The translations under genes and the position numbers were made by a program. A DNA stretch of 64,000 nt from Ovis canadensis. Its lineage: Eukaryota > Chordata > Mammalia > Artiodactyla > Bovidae. The notes under the pieces were generated by a model. That model made no database searches and was not told the origin of the DNA. It saw only the letters and a list, made by a program, of their open reading frames with translations. The stretch covers positions 56,489,384-56,553,383 of the forward strand of contig NC_091250.1 in assembly GCF_042477335.2 (NCBI RefSeq). The letters run 5' to 3'. This document shows, piece by piece, positions 12,701-23,025 of this stretch; the first letter of the stretch is position 1, and each line of letters begins with the position of its first letter.

Positions 12701-13055
12701 GTCTTGCACTTTGTTCCATGTGCAGCAGAATCCTTGGCCCCTACCCACAGGATGCAAGAAGGCCCTTCACCTCCCAGTCCTGACAACCTAGAAAGTCTCC
12801 AGACATTGCCAAATGACCCTAGCGGAGGTCAGTTAAGAAACACTGACCTAAGCTATCCAGTATTAATCGTTTCATTGTGTACCAACTAGCGGGGAGGAGG
12901 GTGGCGGGTGGCAGTGAGAGCTGAATTTAGACTAGGAATTGTAACAGAGTGGCGCAGATGGGATCGGGCAGGGATAGTAGACGGAAGGAGGATAAGAGCA
13001 GTAGATCAGCAGTAGCCAGCAGTAGCCATCACCGTTCTGTTCATTCGTGCATGTA
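9753..13055. other. Unassigned AT-rich intergenic DNA
   Basis: 3.3 kb with no recognised gene or young ruminant repeat. Frames reach only 60-80 codons. The absence of young insertions is notable beside the neighbouring DNA. Confidence 0.45.
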
Positions 13056-13059
13056 TGCG

Positions 13060-13215
13060 TGCATTCGGCATTCTTCATTCATTCATTTGTTAATTCAACC
13101 AATGTGTAAGTTGAAGGAACTGTTCCAAGGGCTGGGGATTCAGTAGGAAAGCAAATACAAACTCTCTGCTCTAAAGGAGCTTATATTCAAGTGGAATGTA
13201 GCAGAGAATGAATGA
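13060..13215 (-). repeat. Old L2-like interspersed repeat
   Basis: The reversed tail (CATTCTTCATTCATTCATTT) is followed by GTTCCAAGGGCTGGGGATTC and AAGGAGCTTATATTCAAGTG. The family is uncertain. Confidence 0.45.
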
Positions 13216-13334
13216 GAAGGTCACTAATGTATTAGGTGTTAAATCACCAGGGAAGGATGTTAGCCTGTGTCTCGTTAGGAGAACAGAAAACACACCAGCA
13301 ATTTTGACAGCAAAAATGTCATACAGAGAAAGGG

Positions 13335-13408
13335 TTGACAGGGTGTGGTGGTGGTGGTTTAGCTGCTAAGTCGTGTCTGACTCCTGCAACCCCATGAATC
13401 CGCCAGGT
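13335..13408 (-). repeat. GGT microsatellite and Bov SINE fragment
   Basis: A short TGG repeat leads into GCTGCTAAGTCGTGTCTGAC and GCAACCCCATGAATCCGCCAG, the first part of a reversed Bov SINE. A second TGG run is at 13553-13567. Confidence 0.7.
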
Positions 13409-15064
13409 AAAGGAGGACAACAAAGGCTATAAAAATGAAGAGAGGACACTAAGGTTACATAGATATAGAACTTTAGGAAGTTGCTGCTACCCCCAGGGCT
13501 GGGGGAGCAAAGGGAACAGGAGGGAGTGACTAGAACCTCGAACCTAAGAAAAGGTGGTGGTGGTGGTAGGATCCAGGTCACTGAATAGATGGCCCCGCTG
13601 GCTGCTGTTGATGCCTATAGGTCTGGGGTTAAGTTTAGAGGGAGCTAGGGGTGACTGGCTCATCCCTGTCTCTGAGGGATGTGGTAAGGCGGCTTCTGAA
13701 AATATGGAACCAATCTGTTCACTGAAACCAGCAGCTGAGCTGGCCTGACACTGACAAGAAGGGCAAACCAACCAAAGGGGCGAGTCAGTGCCTTACCTTA
13801 GCAGCTCTCTGGCGCCCCCCTATTGGCAGCGTTTAATAGGGAGTCAACTGTGGCAGCAAAAATGTAGTCTGCAAAGACCCATCTCCAGTGTCACACAGGA
13901 CAATGTGGAGCAGAAGGTTGAAGCTGAGTCAGAGCCACAGAACCCACGTAGGAAGGCTATTGCTTTACATAGGAGTAGCTTGGAGCCTACTCCACCCTGA
14001 CCCAGAAACTGCCTTGGGCATGGATGTGCTTCAGAAGAATCATACACTCTACTATGAAATTGTCTCCAATACAGGGGCAGCCTAATTACCTTTCTCATCA
14101 CAAAGTGTTTCTTAAGTGAGTAAATGAATGAATTCAATGATGCCTTTATCATAACGATGTTGTTATTTTTCTGAATTACTTCATTTAATCTCAAACTCGA
14201 GTTTTAAGTTGTTGTGTTTAAAATTGAACACAAGTGCCCTGAAAATTACCACACCAGATAAGATAGTAGCATTAGCAGCTTTTTCAGCTTATGTTATTAC
14301 CACGTGTGTGTGTGTGTGTATGTGTGTGTATTTGTGTCTGTTTCAATCTGATTAAAAAAATATTAACTAGGTACCCAGTAAGTGCAAATCTGTGTGTCAG
14401 ATGCTACATGGAACCTGAAAGAATTAAACCAGTCCCTAAAGTACTCAGAGTATTGATTTCTATGAGTGCCATCTGTCACTTATCACTATTTTTAAAAGGT
14501 CTTTTCTTTGATTTATTGAGGTACCTTGAATCCTATTCTTTTCTGTTTTAAAAGATATTAACAATGTATGTCTGCCCCCACCTCACTTCAGACTCCAGCT
14601 TCACCTCTTTTATGAGTAGAATAAAGAGATTTCCTCCCAGAAGTAACCCTTTGGTAGTAATTCTCTAAAGTGAGAAATGAACTCTTTCAGACTCCCAGGG
14701 CACCATAGCTAAATGTTCTGTAAAACTCCTTCCTAATTACTACCTGGAGAGAGACTTGGCATCTGGAGAAAAGCACTCAAGGTGTATACACTTATTTCCT
14801 TCATTGTGATCTCAAAAAGGGGCATGATTTCACCACTCTAAAGAGAAGGAAGCCTCAGACATGCTTATTCCAAAACAAGAATATGATGAGTCTGTGTACC
14901 AGGGGTTAATAATCCCCCAACATATTTTGGAAATTTGACTCCTCAGATAATCTGAGTATTTGTTATGGAATTGGCCGACAGGATGTGCACCAAGGTTTTA
15001 ACCTGTCTTGGACAGGAAGGTTCTTTTTCCAGTTCACATGTGCAATAAAGAAACTCATGCTCGG
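13409..15064. other. Unassigned intergenic DNA with a GT microsatellite
   Basis: A GT repeat is at about 14304-14330. A 116-codon antisense frame at 13844-14194 has no recognised homology. No gene is supported. Confidence 0.45.
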
Positions 15065-15230
15065 CTTCCATTGTTTAAGAATCTGTCTTACAATACAAGA
15101 GACATTGGTTTGATCCCTGGCCCCAGAAGATTCCACATGCTGCAGAGCAGCTAAGCCTGCACCCCACACTGTGGCAACTGCTGTGCCAACTGCTGTGCCA
15201 ACACAACGGCCAAAGAATGGAGAAGGGGAG
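15065..15230 (+). repeat. CHR-type tRNA SINE, diverged
   Basis: GGCTTCCATTGTTTAAGAAT, CATTGGTTTGATCCCTGGCC and CACACTGTGGCAACTGCTGT follow the artiodactyl CHR-2 order. GCCAACTGCTGT is duplicated near the end. Confidence 0.65.
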
Positions 15231-15845
15231 CCTAGTTCACAAGTCAACTTCTCAACCCAATAGGGGTGGAGAAAGCAAATACACAAGAGAGTGGAAGTAA
15301 AAGGGAAGGATTTGGAAAGAATGGGAGGAATATTCATGACTTATCTGAGAACAGGGCGTGGTTTGGACTTGGAACAGATGCAGCTCTCCTTTCCAGTCCT
15401 TGCATGGGCTTTTCCAGTTAGTGCCATGGCAATCGTCACAACCCTGGCACCTGTGGGCGTGTCACTTAGCATATGCTAATGTATTACAATGAGTGTATAA
15501 TGAGGCTCAAGGTCTGCTGAAAGCTAAATCTGGTACCATCAAACAGATTCTTGTTTTTTTCTCTCTGCAGCTTTCTCCTGAAGCTTAGATAGGAATAGTT
15601 GGTTTATTATTTGAGGGAGGGGTGCAGAATAGATTCTAGGGCAATAGCCTTGGTAATATATTGCCTGCAGCACTGAAAGGATGCAGGGAGAAGGCTGTCG
15701 GGTTGGGGGCTGCCCTGACTAGGGCTATTAGACTAAGTTTGGTTGTTAAAGGTGACCACCTTTAGCCCACTCTGAAAGATGCTGATACATACTTCAGATG
15801 CTGTTAAATTTAATCTCATATCTTGCCTTCTTGGAGAAGCATTCT

Positions 15846-16055
15846 GGGGTTTCCCAGGTGGTTGTGTGGTAAAGAATTGGCCTGCCAGTGCAGGAGAAGC
15901 AGGTTCAATCCCTGGTTGGGGAGAAGTCCTTGGAGGAGGAAATGGCAACCCACTCCAGTATTCTTGCCTGGAGAATCCCCAGGGACAGAGGAGCCTGAGG
16001 GACTACAGTCCACGAGGTCTCAAAGAGTCAGACATGACTGAGCACTCAGCACATG
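15846..16055 (+). repeat. Bov-tA SINE
   Basis: GGGTTTCCCAGGTGGTTGTG through AGAGTCAGACATGACTGAGC; complete. A (TGC)n run follows at 16096-16108. The 125-codon frame over it is repeat-derived. Confidence 0.93.
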
Positions 16056-16109
16056 GGGGCACTTGCTATCACTTCTACAAGGATTCAATCATGTGCTGCT
16101 GCTGCTGCC

Positions 16110-17635
16110 AAGCTTCAGTACTCCCTGATAGAGTGCAGGGTGGAGAGCAGAAATGAGGCACTCTGCTCTGGGAAAAACTCACACCTGGCGAGTTTTTGGT
16201 TTTAGTAACCTTCTTTTGAAGTTTAAAACTTTCTTCCCCTGTTGCTTCAACATATTTTGTAGGCCCAAAATATCTTGTTCAACATGTATGATTTTTTAAT
16301 ATTCTCTGATTTAGGCTTTTAGGGAGGAAGGCCTACAGTGTTCTTTGGGTTGCTTCATTATTGATATTCTCCAAATCCTCACCACTTATTTTGCCAAAGA
16401 TCTTTGCATCTTAAATTCAGAATTTTGCTTCTGAAAAGGTTTGAAAAACTAGCAGGTAGTATTATTCATGTCTCATGTGATTCCTCTACTTTGTAATCAG
16501 GCCATCACTGAAAGGCCATTATAGACCACAGTGAATGATTTATTCAGGCTAGACAAGTCTAGGGGTAAATATAACCCAAAGGGACAAGCAGAAATACAAT
16601 TTAAATACTAGGGCCCAAAGAAAATTTCTTACAGAGACGCTTTTTCTTTACGTTGAGGTAAAATCCTCCAGCAGAGAGAATTTCTCTTGATGTTTGCAAG
16701 TCCTACTCATGTTCTTGGGTGCAGGAATGATGAAAATGCAAATGGTCTATTATGTCTGGTCAAAACCAATTTTTCAAAGCAGCTCAGCAGATGTATTATG
16801 TTATAGTCATTTCCTTCCACTTGTTATTTGGTCAAGATAAGCACTCCCATCAATGCTGATTGTATTTAGTCTGGCCATATTTTTTGTCCATGTTTCAATG
16901 CTGATCCTATTTCCTGCTTTTAACCGTACCGATATATGATAATAAAGAAAATAATTTTGCTAGCAATTGAATTACAAAATGTGTTCAGTTCTCCATTAAT
17001 AAAACCTCTATCTGGTTAAACATCATCAGTAAATAGCCTTTATATTTTTCCTCTCTTCAATTTACCAACTGACAATAGAAAACGTTAACTGAGGTTGAAG
17101 GCTTCAAAACCAAAAAAATAGACAGAGATTGAGAGATGGTTAGTCAGCGCCATCTAGTGTCCCAAACTCAAAATTTAATCAGAGTTTTTTGAATTTTCAT
17201 TTCCCTTCCCCCATTAGAGAAATAAATGCTGGTGGCATTTTATGTAACATTTTTAATTAATTCTTTGAAAACTCAAATAAACATTCTAATTTCTAATAAA
17301 TACATTAAATTTGAATTTATTTTAACTCCAGTATTCATAAATCAACCATAGTAAGTCAGACAAAATCATCTATGTGGAGTGAACAGTAAAAGCAAGAACT
17401 GGCAATTACCTGGTAATTTTCTCAGTGAAGACAGCTAATCAAGAAAGTTCCAGCCTAACTGTATTTGATGTTTATTATAAACTATGTAGACGTCACTGAT
17501 GAAGCTAACTTGGCCATTCGCCTTTACTCAGTTCTTTGAATTGATTGCAGCACTGACCTTTCTTTAAACTAATGTGGGAACTAGAGAATATACACAAGCA
17601 TTTTAGAGATTGTGCAGTTGAGAGCTAGAGACTCG
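16110..17635. other. Unassigned AT-rich intergenic DNA
   Basis: No gene, young SINE or BovB is seen. No frame above 60 codons is present. Confidence 0.5.
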
Positions 17636-17637
17636 GA

Positions 17638-17857
17638 TTGTGTGCTCAGTCCCTCAGCCATGTCCCATCCTTGTGACGCTATGGACTGCAGCCTGCCAGG
17701 CTCCTCTCCCCGTGGGGTTTTCCCAGCAAGAACACTAGAGTAGGTTACCACTTTCTCCTCCAGGGCATCTTCCTGACCCAGGGATTGAACCCATGTCTCC
17801 TGTGTCTCCTGCATTGGCAGGCGGGTTCTCTATGACTGAGCCACCAGGGAAACCCAG
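17638..17857 (-). repeat. Bov-tA SINE
   Basis: GTGTGCTCAGTCCCTCAGCC to GACTGAGCCACCAGGGAAAC in reverse. The flanks AGAGACTCGGATT and AGAGATTCAGATT are an imperfect duplication. Confidence 0.9.
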
Positions 17858-18440
17858 AGATTCAGATTATAGAGTACTTATTTTTATAGAATTTTGACAC
17901 TGCTTTTCAAGGCTGCTCTATTGAACAATTAGAAATTACCCCCACAGCTTGGAGAAATCTGGTGTATTATTTTACAAATAAATAAATAACCAATAGGATA
18001 TGTATTTAAGAGACTGGCTGATACAATTTTGAAAATTAGCAAGATTCACATCTTCAGGGTGGACCAGCTGGCTGAAAACCAGGAGAGAGCCATGTTTCAG
18101 TTCGAGTCCAAAGACTGTCACCACAGAATTTCCTTTTGCTCAGGGGAGGGCATTCTTCTATTCTACTAGAGCCTTCAGCTGATGGGATGAGGCCCAACAA
18201 TATTATGCGGAGCAATCTGTTTATTCAAATTCCACTAATAAAAATACAATCTAAATCACCCTTACAGAAGCATCCAGAATACTGCTTGACCACATACATA
18301 GGTCCTGTGGCCCAGCCAAGTTGACAGGCAAAATGAACCATCATATCAGGTGAAGTATGCAGAGGGAAAAATAAAGAATAAAGGAGAACTTGGGAAAATT
18401 TTAAAACCGGCTTATTTTTTACCTCAATGAAAGGACTGCT
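17858..18440. other. Unassigned intergenic DNA
   Basis: AT-rich; a small (AAAT)n patch at 17977-17990. No gene or repeat family is recognised. Confidence 0.45.
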
Positions 18441-19299
18441 TTGGGTCAGAGGTTCTAAACACCATCTTTATTTGGCAGTGACATCTCAAGTACATTGGCT
18501 CTTCCGGGCCGTTACAGAATGGCCTGCAAAGCAGTCTGGACCTATTGCAGAGCTTTCTCTTGCCTGGCCCTACTTAAAACTAGCAGCTTTTTAGTTCACT
18601 CAGTAAACGGCTTAGCGTAACACACCTGAATGACAATCATGCTGCCTCCACACTGCAAAGAGGCCCAGGAGGCACGGTGTATATTTTTTGGTTGTAGGAG
18701 GAGTCAGATACAATTTATTCCACCTTAGCAGGAATATCTTGGCATGACCCATGCTACTGAACCCTTGGATATTCCACTGAGGCGGTGGCCTCTGAACTTA
18801 TTTAGGTGAATCTTCCACACTCTGACAAGCAAATGCCTTACCCATAAGTCTAGTTGGTACATTTTGTTCATTAGATCCTATCAGCATGATAATATCAAGG
18901 TAATAGACCAGTGCAATATCTTGTGAAAAGGATTTTCACGTTGGCCTGGCCAGATGAAAGCAAACTGCTTCTGGAGGGCGTTATGGACAGGTATGGAGGA
19001 AAGAGCTTTTGCCAGATAAGTAGCTACAAACCCAGGTATATGTTCATTTTCCCCAGAAATGAAACCATTTCTTGTCCAGCAGATGCAATAGGAATCACCA
19101 CCTAGTTGAGTATATAATAATCCACTTTCTCCAAGATACATATGTTTTCCACATAGGGAAGCCCCAAGGGCCACTTGGGTGAACTAAATGAGGATGTGGT
19201 GAGCACCATCGCTGCTACATATAAGTTCTTGATGATGTTATTAATCTCTACTATTCTACTAGGAACATGGTACTGATTATGCTTTACTATTTTCCGAGG

Positions 19300-19500
19300 T
19301 AGGGCTTACCTGGTGGCTAAAGAATCTGCCAGCCAATGCGGGAGATACAGGTTCAATCCCTAGGTTGGAAAGATCCCCTGGAGAAGGAAATGGCAACCCA
19401 TTTCAGTATTCTTGCCAGGGAAATCCCATGGACTGAGAAAATTGGTGGGCTACAGTCCATGGAGTCACGAGAGTCAGACACAATTTAGCAACTAGACAAC
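19300..19500 (+). repeat. Bov-tA SINE inside ERV relic
   Basis: AGGGCTTACCTGGTGGCTAA through GAGTCAGACACAATTTAGCA. It is a complete element, so it landed after the provirus. Confidence 0.9.
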
Positions 19501-19527
19501 AGTTTTCCTAGGTAGACGCTGTTCTGC

Positions 19528-19806
19528 TGCTGCTGCTGCTGCTAAGTCGCTTCAGTAGTGACCGACTCTGTGTGACCCCAGAGACGGCAGCCCACCAGGC
19601 TCCCCTGTCCCTGGGGTTCTCCAGGCAAGAACACTGGAGTGGGTTGCCATTTCCTTCTCCAATGCATGAAAGTGAAAAGTGAAAGTGAAGTCGCTCAGTC
19701 GCATCCGACTCCTAGTGATCCCATGGACTGCAGCCCACCAGGCTCCTCCATCCATGGGATTTTCCAGGCAAGAGGACTGGAGTGGAGTGCCATTGCCTTC
19801 TCTGGA
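19528..19806 (-). repeat. Bov-A2 dimeric SINE inside ERV relic
   Basis: A (TGC)n start, two similar Bov-A units joined by ATGCATGAAAGTGAAAAGTG, ending GTGCCATTGCCTTCTC. Confidence 0.92.
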
Positions 19807-20651
19807 GGCTGTTCTAGTGGCTTCTAATTCTACTATCTGTGGCTTCTCTCCATAGGTTAGAGAGTGAGTGTGGAAATTCTACCATTATCTGTCTATTCTA
19901 CCTATGCATTCTGGAATTGGAGAAATAACCAGTAGTGGTTTGGGAGATTCACTGAGGCCACAATGTGCAGATCTGAAAACTCCATCAATCACCTGACTTT
20001 GGTAAGCCTCTGTTCTTATTTGGTGGATCACAGTGGTGTTTGTGTCTCCTGGAATTCAGCTCAAAGCCAGTGTCCAGTCATCTTTGAGAATTATGCTTAT
20101 TTCTTTTTTCCCAATACACAGTCAGCCTGGAAAAAGGTCAGAGTTCCATTTGGGAAAAGATTTGCAGAAAGATTAACAGTTTAGATTTTTGTGAGTGTGG
20201 CAGGGTCTTCAAAATTCATGGATTCTGGGTTTGTAAATTTCCTCAAGTTTGGGGATTCATTGAGGGGCTGTCACTCTCTTGGTATTGATGATTTAAGGTA
20301 AGTTTCTGTTCACTTGACCTATAGACACTTCCACTTATACAGAGCTGGTAATTAATTGAACTGCTCATCTATATTCTTCCAGGGACATCATCATTAATAG
20401 CTAACTCCATAGGTCTCTATGAGAAAGACTATTCTCACTGCTGCTTTGATTCCAATGTCAACATGGCAATCATGCCTACCTTAGCTTTGGTGGTTAAGTG
20501 TGGCCACATAGCCTCTGGCACCCTTGGATCAGTTTGTCTCCAGTGCATTTAGGGACCCAACTTCAGTGGCAGCAGTTTCCATGTAATTTCTGACCAACAA
20601 GGAGTGACCACAGAGCTCTTCAAGGATTTTGAGACTCTCCTCACACCTTTA

Positions 20652-21018
20652 TTTTTGAACTGTGGTGTTGGAGAAGACTCTTGAGAGTGCCTTAGACTGC
20701 CAGGTGATCAAACCAGTCTATCCTAAAGGAAATCAATCCTGAATATTCATTGGAAGGACTGATGCTGAAGCTGAAGCTCCAATACTTTGGCCACCTGACG
20801 TGAAGAGCCGACTCATTGGAAAAGACCCTGATGCTGGGAAAGATTGAAGGCAGGAGGAGAAGGGGATGATAGAGGTAAAGATGGTTGGATAGCATCGCTG
20901 ACTCAGTGAACATAAGTTTGAGCAAGCTCTGGGAGATGGTTAAGGATAGGGAAGCCTGGCACACTGCAGTCCTTGAGGTCGCAAAAGGTCGGACACGACT
21001 GAGTGACTGAACAACAAA
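20652..21018 (+). repeat. BovB LINE 3' fragment
   Basis: TTTTGAACTGTGGTGTTGGA, then the CCAATACTTTGGCCACCTGA region, ending GACACGACTGAGTGACTGAA. Frames are broken. Confidence 0.92.
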
Positions 21019-21103
21019 TGGTGAAGACTACCTTCCACTTGCCCCAGTGGCTTCCATCGCCCTCCTAGGCTGGGTGAGCAGATCTCACATGGTCAATTCA
21101 CTC

Positions 21104-21176
21104 TGCTGCTGCTGCTGCTGCTAAGTCACTTCAGTCGTGTCCAACTCTGTGCGACCCCATAGACGGCAGCCCACTT
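21104..21176 (-). repeat. Bov-A2 fragment
   Basis: (TGC)5-type start then TAAGTCACTTCAGTCGTGTC and ACGGCAGCCCA; truncated. Confidence 0.85.
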
Positions 21177-22285
21177 AATGCTCCAATATACCCCTGCTGT
21201 GGATACCTTCCTCTACAATATAGCCAGGCAGTTCTGACGTTTCAACTAGATCTCCTGTAGGCCACTTTTTTGGTCCATGTTTCAGCCAACCAAACACTTA
21301 GAGCCCTTTCTGGCCCCTCAGACTACAGCTAGATTCAATAAATAACCCTGCAGTTAAGCGAGCAATGTTTGTTTGTTTTTTTTTTTTTCCCAATGAAATT
21401 ATTAGTTAGCTTATCCAGCAATTATTTATTGGGTAGTTAAATGTGCACTTTGAACATACAGTCTGACTTTAGGAAGAAACTGCAAAATTTATTCTGTGCC
21501 TTCTGTTTTGTTTGGATAATGAGATTTTTCTATCACATAATATTTTCACTCAAGAGCCTGTTGTTTTCTGTGTTTTTTTTTTTCCCCATAATCTGAAATC
21601 TATTTCAAAAAAGGCTTACTTTTGAAAAATGAAAAGTTCTTAATTGTTATATGCTGCCGGGCTGATTTTAAATGTTATCATAATGATCTAAGCCTCCAAT
21701 CATATTTTATGTTTACATTCTTAAAGTTTATTTGCACCTTTCCTCTTTTGACAATTCTTTAAAAAATGTCCTTTGCTGAATTCAGATCCCATAACCAGAA
21801 TATAACTATCAATATGTCTTTTATACCTAACCCAAACTATTTGAGGGGGGCATCTCTTTACAGCTCTGGGCAACACCAAGTATTTCCTTTCTCATGTTAG
21901 TAAGAAAGATACTAGAAAAAAGTTAGCATCTTCAGAGTTTTAATTAGGTCAACACCAGAGTATAGAAAATTAACAAAACAGAGTCTCAATTCCTTCTGGA
22001 TTAATTATTAATTATTATGTATGCAGGTAATTCTAAAATGTTGTCAGTATAAATACATTTCCGCAATTGCGTCACTCTCAGTCTTCATAACAGTCAATTT
22101 AAGGTCACATGCTCAAAGACTGGCATACATGTCAACAAACATTTGTTTTATACGCGTCCACAAGCTGATCTGTTTTGTCTGAAAGAAATCTTTTGTTTCT
22201 AGGTTTGATGTATCTCTTCAACAGAAGACAATCATAACACACATTATAGGATGAGTTAGAGGGCTCTGAATGTTTTTCTGTCCTC
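21177..22285. other. Unassigned intergenic DNA
   Basis: T-runs at 21377-21388 and 21573-21583. No gene or repeat is assigned. Confidence 0.45.
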
Positions 22286-22287
22286 TT

Positions 22288-22585
22288 GTATTAGTTTGGC
22301 AGGACTAACATAATAAACCTGGTGGCTCAAAGCAATGGAAATGTACTGTCTCATAGCTCTGGAGGCTAGACGTCTGGAATCGAGGTGTCAGCAACATTGG
22401 TTCTTTCTGAGACTTCAGGAGGAGAATCTGTTCCCAAGCCTCTCTCCAAGCTTGTAGCAGTTTTCTGGAGACTTTTCAATAACGACATCTTCAACAACCC
22501 TGTTTCTAAATAAGGTCACACTCTGAGGTACTAGGGGTTAGTATTTTAACATATACATTTTGGGAGATAAAATTCAACTCATAAA
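22288..22585 (-). mobile_element. MLT1-like LTR
   Basis: TTGTATTAGTTTGGCAGGAC, CATAGCTCTGGAGGCTAGAC, then AATAAGGTCACACTCTGAGG: the reverse of the MLT1 order, as at 7085. Confidence 0.6.
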
Positions 22586-22803
22586 AACCTGAATGGTGAC
22601 ATAATGTTCCTTCTCTCAGTGTAATATTTCACTGAATCTCTATGAAGTTATTATGTGTGTACCTCACTGGAGGATTCCTTCACTCCAGTATTATGGGTCT
22701 TATGATACTTTAATAGGAAACACTCCGTATCATCAAGAGGCAGTTTTTGCTTCTCCCTCACACATCTTAAGTTGCAAAGTACATTTCCTTAATTGGAGAA
22801 CCT

Positions 22804-22804
<1 letters not shown>

Positions 22805-22834
<30 letters not shown>

Positions 22835-22902
22835 GTGTGTTTGGTCACTCAGACGTGTGTGTGTGTGTGTGTGTGTGCGTGTGTGTGTTTGGTCACTCAG
22901 AC
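22805..22902. repeat. Tandem duplication of a GT microsatellite plus SINE end
   Basis: Two copies, 50 and 48 bases (22805-22854 and 22855-22902). Each is a (GT)n run with one internal GC step, ending TTTGGTCACTCAGAC. Confidence 0.9.
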
Positions 22903-23025
22903 CTGTCCGACTCCTTGCCCTTTCCAGGCTCCTCTGTCCATGGAATTTTCCAGGCACGAATACAGGAATGGCTTGCCATTTCCTTCTCCAGGGGATCTGT
23001 CTTGGTTAAATGCAGAGTCTGACTC
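22888..23025 (-). repeat. Bov SINE, truncated
   Basis: GGTCACTCAGACCTGTCCGA through CCATTTCCTTCTCCAGGGGA, then decay after 23020. The tRNA head is missing. Confidence 0.85.

Larger units (their letters stand above)
18460..20650 (-). mobile_element. Endogenous retrovirus pol relic (class III/ERVL-like), broken
   Basis: On the - strand a 97-codon frame (19174-18881) resembles the reverse transcriptase core: A-L-S-S-I-P-V-H then Q-K-Q-F-A-F-I-W-P-G-Q. It is followed by a Y-L-D-I-I-M-L-I stretch in place of the usual Y-x-D-D. Further pol-like sequence (TPPTTKK and KAASFK motifs) continues to about 18500 with many stops. Three younger ruminant SINE units at 19300-19500 and 19528-19805 interrupt it. 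The part above 19860 is a less certain upstream extension. Family placement is by motif only. It cannot encode a working enzyme: the catalytic Asp pair is lost and frames are broken throughout. Confidence 0.68.

Noticed and set aside
13844-14194. 116-codon antisense frame
   Set aside because: No recognised domain, no splice or poly(A) signals, and another frame is open on the opposite strand; likely chance.
14963-15337. 124-codon antisense frame with a T-A-V-G-T-A-V repeat
   Set aside because: It covers a decayed CHR SINE with a small internal duplication; the repeat comes from that duplication.
15779-16156. 125-codon + frame
   Set aside because: It spans a Bov-tA SINE and flanks; the peptide GNPLQYSCLENP is the usual SINE translation.
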